Notes: generated by a model from the letters alone, not told the origin. Positions 26,241 to 35,349 are shown, numbered from the stretch's first letter. The stretch is DNA of 64,000 bases from Mucilaginibacter myungsuensis (GCF_015222005.1 NZ_JADFFL010000004.1:186001-250000); one strand, 5' to 3'. Numbers and translations are program-made.

Positions 26241-26630
26241 TTATCTATAAACTACTTCAGTAAACTTATAAGCCCCCTGCGGTGCCACTGTTATTGTTTC
26301 TGTCTTTCTGTCCCGGCCGCTCCTTTTAAAAGAGATTATGCCCGTCATTATCTTTTGTCCGTCGAGGTTTTGTACCACAAGGTCAGCATTCTTAAAACCC
26401 ATGGTTTGGTTGGTATTTATCTTTTTACTGAAAGACTGCCCGGGTTGTATCCGCTCTGATATCTGCGACCCTATCTGACTGGTAAATTGCACCTGATACA
26501 GCACATCTTTTGTGGCAGGCTCGAACGAGTACTCTATGGTGGTGCCGATGACATCAAGTTCGGTATCGTTAGGGGGTATCCGGCAAGCCGCGGTCAGTAA
26601 CAGGCAAAAGCATAGCAAAAGGTTTTTCAT
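26241..26630 (-). CDS. Small lipoprotein of unknown function
   Basis: A 129-residue protein with signal MKNLLLCFCLLLTAAC (lipidated Cys 16). The mature part is beta-rich with conserved-looking positions such as YSFEPATKDVLYQVQFTS and an ETITVAPQGAYKF end, similar in style to small secreted beta-sandwich proteins of Bacteroidota. No domain can be named. It converges with the metallo-beta-lactamase gene 28 bases away. Confidence 0.65.
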   Translation of the reverse strand: MKNLLLCFCLLLTAACRIPPNDTELDVIGTTIEYSFEPATKDVLYQVQFTSQIGSQISERIQPGQSFSKKINTNQTMGFKNADLVVQNLDGQKIMTGIISFKRSGRDRKTETITVAPQGAYKFTEVVYR

Positions 26631-26740
26631 ACTGGTTAAGGTTTTTGAATATCAAATATAGAAATAACGATGATCAGAAGACATTTCAAACTAAGATCCG
26701 GTAGCTACAATAAGTATTGACAGGCAAAACACTGAGCAGA

Positions 26741-27298
26741 TCAGAGCATGTAATGATACGTTTGATACAGCCGAAAAGAAACGACAACAAAAAATAAGAC
26801 CAGTCCAATAAAGGTCCAGATCTTCTTTTTAGAGAACGCCGCTTTGTCATCTATATAAGTTAACGGCCCGGGTAGGCATATAAACTTTAATCTATTCCAA
26901 TCCCAGATAAGCAAATAGGTATTTGCAAACAGCATCAATGTAGTTACAAGCAGGATATTAGGGGCATTGAACGATATGGTGATCACGAAGATATTAAGGA
27001 TCAACGGAAAAAAGGCGACAGCCCCTAACGTGCTGAATGATTGGGACATGATCAAAAAGCCCGCGATCAGCTGCCCCCATCCAATAAAATGCCAATAAAC
27101 ACCTGCCTGATACATTGCTTCAAAAAAATGCGATAAGGTATTGATCGGGGTGCCTTCAGTTGGTTTTGGCATAAACCTAATGCCGTTGATCTTAAAGATG
27201 CTGGCGTAAACAAAAGCAGATCCGAGCAGATAGCGCAGGTTGATCGTAAACACTTGCAGCAAAAGGTTCTGTTTTAACCTCGATATAAAGTTTTCCAT
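26741..27298 (-). CDS. DoxX-like membrane protein
   Basis: A 185-residue inner-membrane protein with about four to five helices (25-43, 72-90, 95-115, 118-135, 158-178). The first helix LRYLLGSAFVYASIFKINGI, the GWGQLIAGFLIMSQSFSTLG loop and helix, and the long C-terminal helix match DoxX/SURF4-type proteins. Members have been linked to oxidoreductase or stress functions, but most are unstudied. It is alone, with a terminator-like hairpin 62 bases upstream. Confidence 0.65.
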   Translation of the reverse strand: MENFISRLKQNLLLQVFTINLRYLLGSAFVYASIFKINGIRFMPKPTEGTPINTLSHFFEAMYQAGVYWHFIGWGQLIAGFLIMSQSFSTLGAVAFFPLILNIFVITISFNAPNILLVTTLMLFANTYLLIWDWNRLKFICLPGPLTYIDDKAAFSKKKIWTFIGLVLFFVVVSFRLYQTYHYML

Positions 27299-27355
27299 TT
27301 TGATGAGCAGGCCTCAAGATCCATAATAAGGGCTATTATTGACAGACCTAAGTTA

Positions 27356-27390
27356 AACAAAAACGCCCGATACTTCGTATCAGGCGTTTT
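27356..27390 (-). terminator. Terminator-like hairpin, minus strand
   Basis: Positions 27360-27373 and 27377-27390 form a 14-bp inverted repeat with a three-base loop and one mismatch that becomes G-U in the minus-strand RNA. A T-rich stretch follows on that strand (27355-27359). It would end a transcript coming from the right, yet no minus-strand gene is seen there before hscB. Confidence 0.5.
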
Positions 27391-27572
27391 GCTTTCAGTA
27401 CTCCAAACCGTTGAGCCCACGAACCAATTTTTCGACGATCTGAAACGCTTATCCACGCTGTTTGATGATTGAGGCCGTTTTGAAATATTTAACTCGTTTT
27501 TAATTGAACCATTATTATAAGTGTTACCTCGAAATATATGGATATACCTAAATTCATATATTTATTATTTTT

Positions 27573-28220
27573 ATGTCTATGGGAGAGGAGTTTAAACAGT
27601 TTACATTTACCGAAGTTGTCAGTATCCTGAACAATTTTGAGTTCAAATACGAATGGGCAACTGAACAACACAATAGCCCATTTTTTAAAGAATATTCCAA
27701 TTTATATAATACAGACCCTATTTTATTAAGATGTACTTGTAAGGATTCTAAGTTATTTTCTGAAATAATTAAATCTTTGGACTTTTTTGAACAAGAAAAA
27801 CATGGTTATCGGTGCTTAGAAAATGATGTTATAAAAAGCCTTATAACAAATCTTTACCTCAATCCAGGCCCTTCCCCGATCGCTGAATTTACCGATGGCG
27901 TAGATTGGGAGCGATTTAAATCATTGAGTTTTGAAAAGATATCTCCTACCTCTTTTGTTGTCAAATTACAGGAGTTGATACAAGTAGGTGGTCTTTTTGA
28001 AAAGTCAAAACAATCTTCCGATCAAATTAAGAACCTTGCATTAGATTTCTCCAATTCTATTTTTAAAGAGAATATTAAGAATTTCAAAATTTATTACACA
28101 TTTGATGAGGGGTGGTCTGATTATTTTGGAAAAATGGGTATGGGCTTGGATGTGACGTTTTTTCTTTTTGACGGTACTTTAGGAGAGTTTTGGATACTTT
28201 CAAAAACCGATTATGATTAA
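27573..28220 (+). CDS. AT-rich orphan protein, function unknown
   Basis: A 215-residue soluble protein without signal or membrane segment. I recognise no family. Its composition differs from its neighbours: the coding strand is AT-rich (TTT, TTA, AAT and AAA codons abound) whereas most of the window is balanced. The last 45 residues (TFDEGWSDYFGKMGMGLDVT, then FFLFDGTLGEFWI) have an aromatic-acidic style seen in some immunity or stress proteins, but this is only a resemblance. It may be a transferred gene. A second in-frame ATG six bases downstream could be the start. Confidence 0.6.
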   Translation: MSMGEEFKQFTFTEVVSILNNFEFKYEWATEQHNSPFFKEYSNLYNTDPILLRCTCKDSKLFSEIIKSLDFFEQEKHGYRCLENDVIKSLITNLYLNPGPSPIAEFTDGVDWERFKSLSFEKISPTSFVVKLQELIQVGGLFEKSKQSSDQIKNLALDFSNSIFKENIKNFKIYYTFDEGWSDYFGKMGMGLDVTFFLFDGTLGEFWILSKTDYD

Positions 28221-28302
28221 ATTGCTGTCTGAGTCAGTATTAAAACCGGAGGTCGAATCACAAAGGTGCTTTTCTATGCTTATAGTACGTATTTAGAATC
28301 CC

Positions 28303-28344
28303 GAAAAAAAACAAACCCTCTCTACGCAATGTAGAGAGGGTTTG
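28303..28344 (-). terminator. Terminator of tRNA-Leu(CAA)
   Basis: Positions 28312-28325 and 28331-28344 are a perfect 14-bp inverted repeat around a five-base loop, followed on the minus strand by a run of T (28304-28310). It begins directly at the 3' end of the tRNA. Confidence 0.9.
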
Positions 28345-28424
28345 TACCCAGCGCCGGAGTCGAACCGGCACGGTTTCCCACAGGTGTTTGAGACCAGCGC
28401 GTCTACCAATTCCGCCAGCTGGGC
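28345..28424 (-). tRNA. tRNA-Leu, anticodon CAA
   Basis: On the minus strand the sequence folds into a class II tRNA: acceptor GCCCAGC pairing with GCTGGGT and discriminator A, D arm GCG..CGC, anticodon loop CTCAAAC giving CAA (reads UUG), a short variable arm and T arm GCCGG-TTCGACT-CCGGC. No CCA is encoded. The anticodon stem CTGGT with ACCTG contains a U-U mismatch at pair 28-42. Confidence 0.92.
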
Positions 28425-28447
28425 ATGCATTTTGAACAGGACGTTGT

Positions 28448-28978
28448 TCAGAAGCGGGATGCAAATGTATCTAAACTCTCTTTTATCCGCAACAAATATT
28501 TCATTTTATAGTAAATATCTGCCACCCGGTTCAGGCGTTCTTCTTTGGCTGTGTCGTTCAGCGTCTCATAATCAGCGGTTAAGCTGTCAAGGTCGGCTTG
28601 TAATTCGTTTTCCACAGCCAGTGCTTCGGCAGTGATATGGGCCAGTTCTTCGGCGTTTTCTACCTCCATCAGGCGCTCGTTGATGTCCATCATCTCCATT
28701 AAAAAGTCGGCGGGGAGCTGTGGTTTGGCACCTTCGGTAGCCAGATCATGCGTTTGCAGGATGTATTCGCGGCGTTTAGCCGGGTCGGATAGCGTATGGT
28801 AAGCTTTGTTATTTAGGGTAGACAATTCCAGTATCTCCTGTTGGCGTTCTTCGGTATCGTTGGCATAAAAATCGGGGTGATATTCTTTGCTTAAACGGTA
28901 AAAGTTCTTCTTCAGCTGGGCCTGGTCCGGGTTAAAGGACTCCGGTATATCGTAAAATTCAAAATAGTTGATCGTCAT
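28448..28978 (-). CDS. hscB: HscB, Fe-S cluster assembly co-chaperone
   Basis: A 176-residue protein beginning MTINYFEFYDIPESFNPDQ. Residues 1-75 are a J domain with the HPD motif in SKEYHPDFYAN (near 32) and the TLNNKAYHTLSDPAKRREYI segment; residues 90-176 form the C-terminal helical bundle that binds IscU-type scaffolds. HscB brings the scaffold to the HscA/DnaK chaperone and triggers ATP hydrolysis. The start at 28978 was chosen over an upstream TTG/ATG that would add 12 residues not typical of the family. A perfect TAACTTTG box (minus strand, 28984-28991) ends five bases upstream. No isc or suf genes are nearby. The tRNA-Leu gene follows directly. Confidence 0.88.
   Translation of the reverse strand: MTINYFEFYDIPESFNPDQAQLKKNFYRLSKEYHPDFYANDTEERQQEILELSTLNNKAYHTLSDPAKRREYILQTHDLATEGAKPQLPADFLMEMMDINERLMEVENAEELAHITAEALAVENELQADLDSLTADYETLNDTAKEERLNRVADIYYKMKYLLRIKESLDTFASRF
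28462..28493 (-). promoter_or_regulatory. Promoter of tRNA-Leu(CAA)
   Basis: On the minus strand GTTG (28490-28493) is followed after 20 bases by TACATTTG (28462-28469), a perfect minus-7 box, 38 bases above the tRNA. The promoter lies inside the last codons of hscB. Confidence 0.5.
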
Positions 28979-29038
28979 CAGCGCAAAGTTACGGGAAATA
29001 TGCCTAAGCTGCATAGTTCCCGCAACCGCATAGCGATC

Positions 29039-31765
29039 TTAGTTAACCATATAGGTATAAACTTTACGGGCCAGTTTGCCGTGGGTATCAATACCCTCCA
29101 GCGTTACTCTGTAATTGCCCGTTCCGTCGGCGTTGTAAAAAGACAGTTTGGCTTTACCCGCATCGTCGGTCACCACGTTGGGATCCCAGTAGATCGTAGA
29201 TCGCAGGTCGCTCATTTTGCTTTGTTCGGCAGCGGTGTCATAAGCGGGCGCGTAAAATTGCTTGGTTGGTGTATAGCCACGTGGAGTGTAATGCGCCACG
29301 TTCAATGACGGTACATAAACATTATCCTCTCCGCCTCTTTTAGTAGTGATCACGGCAACCCCGGCATTTCCCGCCTGGCCATAAATGGCCCGTGATCCTC
29401 CGATCAGCAACTCAACCCCTAAAATATCACCAGCGTTAAGGCTCTGCAGTACTTCAGGTGCTACAGCTTCGGGGATCTGCGCGCCATCAATTACTATAAG
29501 CATCGCTCCATTGCTGGATAAGGAACTCCCCCCTACGCGTAAATTAAATAGTTTTCCGGCCTTTACTTCTATGCCAGCCAAGCCATACATGGCATCTAAA
29601 AAGCGGGTGTAACGTTCAAAGCGATCTTTCTTTAACACATAGTCGGCATGGCCGGGGTCCAAGTTGGCGGAATGTGGTATCGTTTTTTCGGCTATGTAGT
29701 CCCTCTTTGCTTTTATCTTAACCTCGGCCAAGGCGGTGGTATTTTTCATCAAACCCCATTTGCCCAGTTCGGTAAAATGCTGTTGGGTGTTTTTAAGGTA
29801 GTCGGCCAAACTATTGTCCGCAACCTGACCGACCGAATGGTCGGGGTTAATGAACGGGATCCTTTTCTTTGGTTCAATAGTGACTTTCACGGTCGCCCGG
29901 TCTTTGGCATTAGTAGCCCGCACGATCAGCTTAGCGCTGTCCGAAATATTAAGCCCCTCAAATGCATATCGGCCGTTATAATCAGCCACCGTATCCATCA
30001 TCATCGGGAAGCCGTTGCCAAGGGAGAACAGGCTCACCTTGCCCTTTGGTATAGGTTTGCCGCTAAATGTAGTGACCAGGCCGCTTACGGTCAGGCTTTT
30101 TTCGTGTGGATGTTTTATCGCAGGCAATTGCCCAGACTGCAGGTTGGTCCAACTAAAACGTCGCCAGCCTTGGGTCAGCAAAAGCTGATCAAGGTGTTTA
30201 CCACGCTCAGGGTTAGCCGGGTTAAAGTAGTAATTAGGTTTTTCGATATGCCCGCGAATGTCTGACGTAAGCAACAGGTTTGATAAGATCGATGTCTCAT
30301 CATTTTCATCTTGCTTCACTTTACCTTCGTCGGTAACAGATACCGAAAAACTGCCCACTACAGGTTGGCCAAGTGCGTCTGTCAGGGTAAGATCAAGATC
30401 AACCTTGCTGCGTTTGGTGTAAGTTAGTTTATCCGGTTTTATCTCGGTGGAGAGCTGGTCATTATGATCTACAAAGATCAGGCGCTCGGCTATTGGGGCC
30501 ATATCCGGTGCGAAAAGCGTGAACTGTGTGATACCCGACTGGAATTTTTTAAGCGGGATATAACTCACGTTAGATGCTCTGTCCATTTTGGTATGCCCGG
30601 CAAATTGTACAAGGCCGTTGCTTTGTGCTACGATGGTCACCTCGCGGTTATCTATCAAGCCGGCACTTGCTGATATGCGTACGGCAATGCTGTCGCCCAT
30701 ACGGTTCACGTTCAGTACATAGCCTGATGCGGCTGCCTTGGGTAGGGCATAGCGTTTTACAGAGCCGTCCTCGTGGGTGATCACGGCGGTGTAGTTCTTA
30801 CCCGCTGAGGGTTGCAAAGCGAACGTCCCCATCCCTGCATGGTCCGACTTAAAGTCTACTAACCTCGCGCCGCCGTCTTCAGTAATAAAGCCGCTAACAT
30901 TGCCGCCCAAACCATCGGGTTTAATGGCTTTAAAACCCAACTTGGTGCGCAGTCCGGCAACCAACGTGCCACCTTCGGGAAAGAACTGAACGTCGGCCAC
31001 GGAGGCCAATGGTTTGATCACAAAGTTCTGTGAGATACTTTTGCCGGGCTGCGGCGCCAAGGTGGTACTGATCACAACGTTGGCATCCTTCAATTCGTCT
31101 TTAATATCTTTGCTGATCACCAATTTGCCGCTCGCATCCGTGGTGCCTTTAACCTCTCCCAGTTTTTTGCCTCCAATGCTTATGGTATAGGTAACCGGCT
31201 TGTTAGCATAGGTGCTGCCATTCTCATCCTTAAAAAGTATCTCGGAGGTGATGGTTTTACCCTTGTCGTTAACTACCGCTTTGTATTGCATGTCGCCGCT
31301 TACAGCACCGCGTAAGGCGTTCACAATAGAGATATCCTTTCTGAAAAAGCTTTCGCTGCCAAAGTTGTTCATCCATTTGGAGTAGGCAAACAAGTGGTAT
31401 TTCCCTGTCGATAACAGCGAATCATTCAGGTGGATGTTGGCATCAGCCAGTCCGTTAGCTAAAGGCAGCAATAGCGTCTGTTTTACCGAGTCGCGGTCGT
31501 CCAATAGGTCTACGTACAGGATCTTGCTTTGGTCGGATAGTACATTGCGCTCGGCATTCACTACGTAGGCCTTTAGCCAAATATCTTCGCCAACGCTGTA
31601 ATAGGGTTTATCTAATTGCAGGTGGACTTTTTCCTGCGGGTATTCTTTATTAAAGCGCTCTAACCGCGAAAATAGCTTTTCTAACTGATCGTTCTTATAC
31701 TTGAAGGCGATAGCAGTGAGCGCGATCAACAATATCGGTGCAATAAAACCGGTGGTCTTTTTCAT
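29039..31765 (-). CDS. Large exported MG2/plug-domain protein, paralogue 1
   Basis: A 908-residue protein with a hydrophobic signal segment at the N-terminus. From about residue 42 an alpha-2-macroglobulin MG-like strand pattern starts (KVHLQLDKPYYSVGEDIWLK), repeated in several Ig-like domains. A TonB-receptor plug-like domain lies at about 745-810 (AMLIVIDGAQIPEAV, GVAVITTKRG), followed by a final Ig-like domain, but no beta barrel. Such proteins are frequent in Bacteroidota and have no proven role; a scaffold or partner at the outer membrane is a guess. It is clearly homologous over its length to the product of 32644-35349, with kdsA between them on the other strand. Confidence 0.78.
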   Translation of the reverse strand: MKKTTGFIAPILLIALTAIAFKYKNDQLEKLFSRLERFNKEYPQEKVHLQLDKPYYSVGEDIWLKAYVVNAERNVLSDQSKILYVDLLDDRDSVKQTLLLPLANGLADANIHLNDSLLSTGKYHLFAYSKWMNNFGSESFFRKDISIVNALRGAVSGDMQYKAVVNDKGKTITSEILFKDENGSTYANKPVTYTISIGGKKLGEVKGTTDASGKLVISKDIKDELKDANVVISTTLAPQPGKSISQNFVIKPLASVADVQFFPEGGTLVAGLRTKLGFKAIKPDGLGGNVSGFITEDGGARLVDFKSDHAGMGTFALQPSAGKNYTAVITHEDGSVKRYALPKAAASGYVLNVNRMGDSIAVRISASAGLIDNREVTIVAQSNGLVQFAGHTKMDRASNVSYIPLKKFQSGITQFTLFAPDMAPIAERLIFVDHNDQLSTEIKPDKLTYTKRSKVDLDLTLTDALGQPVVGSFSVSVTDEGKVKQDENDETSILSNLLLTSDIRGHIEKPNYYFNPANPERGKHLDQLLLTQGWRRFSWTNLQSGQLPAIKHPHEKSLTVSGLVTTFSGKPIPKGKVSLFSLGNGFPMMMDTVADYNGRYAFEGLNISDSAKLIVRATNAKDRATVKVTIEPKKRIPFINPDHSVGQVADNSLADYLKNTQQHFTELGKWGLMKNTTALAEVKIKAKRDYIAEKTIPHSANLDPGHADYVLKKDRFERYTRFLDAMYGLAGIEVKAGKLFNLRVGGSSLSSNGAMLIVIDGAQIPEAVAPEVLQSLNAGDILGVELLIGGSRAIYGQAGNAGVAVITTKRGGEDNVYVPSLNVAHYTPRGYTPTKQFYAPAYDTAAEQSKMSDLRSTIYWDPNVVTDDAGKAKLSFYNADGTGNYRVTLEGIDTHGKLARKVYTYMVN

Positions 31766-31807
31766 GGCAGGCAGAGGTTAAAGGGGATAATATAAAGTTA
31801 ACAATAA

Positions 31808-31837
31808 TTTCGCCTATTTAAAAAATAAGCATCTTTG
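31808..31837 (+). promoter_or_regulatory. Possible promoter of kdsA
   Basis: TTTC (31808-31811), 18 bases, then CATCTTTG (31830-31837) differ from the Bacteroidota consensus by one base in each box. The second box ends 22 bases before the ATG. Confidence 0.35.
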
Positions 31838-31859
31838 CAAAAAAAAGACATTGCAAACT

Positions 31860-32636
31860 ATGTTATACGATCAGATCAGGCAAAAGCCATTCTTTATATT
31901 AGGTCCGTGTGTAATGGAAAACCAGGAGTTACTTTACACCGTGGCCGAAAAGGTTGCCGAGATAGGGCAAAAGCACAATATCCCGGTGATATTCAAGTCA
32001 TCTTTCGATAAGGCTAACCGTACATCTATCCATTCGTACCGGGGACCAGGCATAGAAAAAGGTATGGAAATGCTGATGAACGTTAAAGAGCGTTTTGGTT
32101 TACCAACCACTACAGACATCCACGAGCCATATCAGGCCGCTATTGCTGCCGAGGTTGTTGATATTTTGCAGATCCCCGCTTTTTTATGCCGCCAGACCGA
32201 CCTGTTGGTAGCCGCCGCGCAGACCGGCAAGATCGTTAACGTTAAAAAAGCGCAGTTCCTGTCGGGACAAGATATGTTCTACCCGGCGCAAAAAGTTATT
32301 GAGGCCGGTAACCAACAGGTTATCCTGACCGAGCGTGGCAACATGTACGGTTACAATAACCTTGCGGTAGATTTCAGGAACATATACGACATGAAGGCTT
32401 TTGGCCACCCCGTTTGTATGGACTGCACCCACTCGGTACAACGCCCGGGCGGCGCCGGTGGTAAGACTGGCGGCGACCGTACTTTTGTACCCATGATGGC
32501 CCTGGCCGCTAAAGCATTTGGCGCAAGCGGTTACTTTATGGAAGCGCACCCTGATCCGGATAACGCGCTGAGCGATGGCCCTAACATGGTAAAGCTTCAC
32601 CAGTTAGAAGAGACCATCCTGCCGCTGCTTGCCTAA
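31860..32636 (+). CDS. kdsA: KdsA, 3-deoxy-8-phosphooctulonate synthase
   Basis: A 258-residue TIM-barrel enzyme that condenses phosphoenolpyruvate with arabinose-5-phosphate to Kdo-8-phosphate, the second step of Kdo synthesis for the lipopolysaccharide core. Clear motifs are ILGPCVMEN (near 17), FKSSFDKANRTS (near 50), TDIHEP (near 87), QIPAFLCRQTDLL (near 107), NVKKAQFLSG (near 130), ERGNMYGYNNL (near 160), CTHSVQRPGG (near 193) and EAHPDPDNALSDGPNM (near 228). The Cys in LGPCV points to the metal-dependent or mixed class only loosely. An upstream TTG at 31851 could add three residues. Kdo pathway partner kpsF/kdsD is encoded at 35468. Confidence 0.95.
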   Translation: MLYDQIRQKPFFILGPCVMENQELLYTVAEKVAEIGQKHNIPVIFKSSFDKANRTSIHSYRGPGIEKGMEMLMNVKERFGLPTTTDIHEPYQAAIAAEVVDILQIPAFLCRQTDLLVAAAQTGKIVNVKKAQFLSGQDMFYPAQKVIEAGNQQVILTERGNMYGYNNLAVDFRNIYDMKAFGHPVCMDCTHSVQRPGGAGGKTGGDRTFVPMMALAAKAFGASGYFMEAHPDPDNALSDGPNMVKLHQLEETILPLLA

Positions 32637-32643
32637 GGCTAAA

Positions 32644-35349
32644 TTATTCCACTTTGTAGGTGATGGTCTTACGCAGGAATTTCCCCTTAGTGTCCATCCC
32701 CTCTAAAGTTACCTTGTAAGTGCCCGGGTCATCAGCGTTAAAATAACTTACGCCGGCTTTGCCTTGTGCATCGGTGATAATGTCAGCATCCCAATAAATG
32801 GTCGACCGCAGGTCGGCCATTTTGTTTTGTGTAGGAGTATCGTACTGCGGTGAATAGAATTGCCTGGTCACCGCATATCCCGATGGTACATAATGCGCCA
32901 CATTCATGGCATTTGCTACGCTGCCCAATCCTGTACCGCGTTTGGTGGTGATGATGATCACACCCCATGCACCCTGATCGCCGTATAAAACCGTGTTTGA
33001 TCCTGAGGTAAGCAGTTCTATCCCCGCAACATCGAACGGCGGAATGTCCTTTAACATAGATGCCTCTATAGTAGCACCATCCAATATCACCATCATGGGC
33101 ACACCGGCGCTGCGGGTTATGGATGAAATGCGGCCTATTCGGTAAACCATATTGTTTTTGACCTCGATACCCGCCAAACCATAAAACACATTAAGCAAAT
33201 TGGTTTGCTGGCTAACTTTTTCGGCCTTGATCACCTGATCTGCAGATCCCGGCGAAATATTAGAGGAATTAGGGATAATACGCTCGGCAAAATAATCTCT
33301 CCTGGCTTTAACCTTCACCTCCCTCAACCCGATAGAATTAACGAACTGACCAAATTTAGCCAACTCATCAAATCGTAACTGGCTGTATTTTAAGTAATCG
33401 TCCAAGCTGCTGGCAGGCACGTTGCCGTTGCTAAAACCGGCCGCGTAAGGTATGCGCGGTTTCTTATCTATCAAGATCTTTACCGAATTTCTGTCTTTAG
33501 CGTTACTGCCCCTTACTACCAGTTTAGTGCTGTCATCAAAATTCATATCGGCAAATACAAAGCGGCCTTTGTCATCGGCTACAGTGTCTATGATCATCGT
33601 TTCGCCACTTATTTTACCAAAAAGGGTTACGTGCCCTTTTGCTACAGGTTTATTGCCCAATGTGGTAACAAGGCCGCTAACGGTAAGGCTTTGTTCGGGC
33701 TGATATTTGATCACGGGGAGTTTACCGGCAATTACGTCGGTCCAGGTAAAGCGTCGCCAGCCTTGGGTAAGTAGTAATTGGTCCAGATGTTTAAGTCTAT
33801 CGGCATTGGCCGGATTAAAATAATAGTTAGGTTGTTCTACGTAACCTTTAATGTCCGACGTGAGCAACAGGTCAGAGAATATGCTCATCTCCTCATCTTC
33901 GGCAGATCTTACCTTGCTAGCATCCGTTACCGACATAGAAAAACTACCGATCACCGGTTCGTTAAGCGCATCGGTCACCGTTACATCTAATTTTACCTTA
34001 CCGCGTTTGGCGTAGGTTGGCTTATCAGGAGCTATGGCGGCATTCAGATGGTCATTATGGTCGACAAATACCAAACGCTCGGCCACAGGTTGCATATCCG
34101 GAGAGAACAACGTAAAGTGCGCGATCCCGGTCGGGAACTTTTTGGTAGATACGATACTTACGGTGGATGCCTGCTCCAATTTACTTTTAGCCACAAATTG
34201 AGTGACACCGTTGCTTTGCGCTACTATCGCCACTTCGCGTCCGTTAGCAAAGGCAGGACTTGCTGCTATCCGTACCGATACGCTATCCTTACCAACGCGA
34301 TTGATGTTCAATACGTAACCGCTTTCGTCAGCTGCGGGCAAGATGTGTTTACTTTCTGATCCATCCTGATGGGTAACCACCGCGGTATAAGTTTTGCCCG
34401 ACTGCGGTTGTAATGCAAAAACGCCCATACCTGCATGTTCCGAACTAAATTCGGCCAGATGCTCGGTGCCGCCATCGGTGATGTAACCTTTAATATCCTC
34501 GCCAAAGCCATCCGGTTTAAGGGCTTTAAATGCCACCTTGGTGCGCAGTCCATTAACAAAGTGCCCACCCTCCGGAAAGAACTGCACATCGGCCGCGCCT
34601 GCCAACGGTTTAATTGTAAAATCATACGTTGGGCCGTCGCTATCCTTGCCGCCAAATCTGGTGCTGATAAATATGTTGGCGTTCTTGTTGTCGTTCTTAA
34701 TAAGTTCGGCAATGCGCAAGGTGCCATCGGCAGATGTTATGCCTTTGCCCGATGCTATCTCTTTGCCGTTAACCTGCACCGTATAGGTCAGCGGTTGGTT
34801 GCCATAAGGTTTGCTGTTATCCGTTAGGTAGCTTATCTGCGCATTAAGTTGTTTACCCGATGCCTGCACCACATTGCTGTATTGGATAGACGATCTGATA
34901 ACCCCATGCAGCGGACTGATCACCGGGACAGTTTTCTTGAACAGGAAGTCGCCGCCAAAATTCAGCATCCACTTGGTGTAGGCATAAATGTGATAATTGC
35001 CGGCACTCAAGGTCGAATCGCTTAGGTGAATGTTGCCGCTGGTGCTGCCGTTAACAACCGGCAGCAAAATGGTCTTCTTTACCGAGTCGCGGTCGTCCAA
35101 CAGGTCTATGTAAAGTATCTTGCTTCGGCCGGATAAGGTGCCATCGGCATTAACTACGTAGCCTTTAAACCAAATATCTTCGCCAAGACTGTAAAAAGGT
35201 TTATCTAAATGCAAATGCACTTTCTCTTGCGGGGCATCGGCAGTTAATTTTTCTAAAGCGGCTAATAGTTTATCTAAAGGCTCGTCGGCAACGGTGAACG
35301 AGAACAGGATAAAGGTAATTGCAATAAGGCTGAGCGCACGTTTTTTCAT
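32644..35349 (-). CDS. Large exported MG2/plug-domain protein, paralogue 2
   Basis: A 901-residue protein, roughly half identical by eye to the product of 29039-31765 across its length. The signal segment is at the N-terminus; the same KVHLHLDKPFYSLGEDIWFK opening, the FNPANADRLKHLDQLLLTQG segment, plug-like GVIIITTKRG and a terminal ITDAQGKAGVSYFNADDPGT region are present. There is again no barrel. Its stop is seven bases from the kdsA stop, which converges with it. The pair probably arose by duplication; the function is not known to me. Confidence 0.78.
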   Translation of the reverse strand: MKKRALSLIAITFILFSFTVADEPLDKLLAALEKLTADAPQEKVHLHLDKPFYSLGEDIWFKGYVVNADGTLSGRSKILYIDLLDDRDSVKKTILLPVVNGSTSGNIHLSDSTLSAGNYHIYAYTKWMLNFGGDFLFKKTVPVISPLHGVIRSSIQYSNVVQASGKQLNAQISYLTDNSKPYGNQPLTYTVQVNGKEIASGKGITSADGTLRIAELIKNDNKNANIFISTRFGGKDSDGPTYDFTIKPLAGAADVQFFPEGGHFVNGLRTKVAFKALKPDGFGEDIKGYITDGGTEHLAEFSSEHAGMGVFALQPQSGKTYTAVVTHQDGSESKHILPAADESGYVLNINRVGKDSVSVRIAASPAFANGREVAIVAQSNGVTQFVAKSKLEQASTVSIVSTKKFPTGIAHFTLFSPDMQPVAERLVFVDHNDHLNAAIAPDKPTYAKRGKVKLDVTVTDALNEPVIGSFSMSVTDASKVRSAEDEEMSIFSDLLLTSDIKGYVEQPNYYFNPANADRLKHLDQLLLTQGWRRFTWTDVIAGKLPVIKYQPEQSLTVSGLVTTLGNKPVAKGHVTLFGKISGETMIIDTVADDKGRFVFADMNFDDSTKLVVRGSNAKDRNSVKILIDKKPRIPYAAGFSNGNVPASSLDDYLKYSQLRFDELAKFGQFVNSIGLREVKVKARRDYFAERIIPNSSNISPGSADQVIKAEKVSQQTNLLNVFYGLAGIEVKNNMVYRIGRISSITRSAGVPMMVILDGATIEASMLKDIPPFDVAGIELLTSGSNTVLYGDQGAWGVIIITTKRGTGLGSVANAMNVAHYVPSGYAVTRQFYSPQYDTPTQNKMADLRSTIYWDADIITDAQGKAGVSYFNADDPGTYKVTLEGMDTKGKFLRKTITYKVE

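Noticed and set aside
27274..27456. Short minus-strand open frame over the hairpin at 27360-27390
   Set aside because: It runs through a terminator-like stem, has no family features and no start signal; a gene remnant is possible but not supported.
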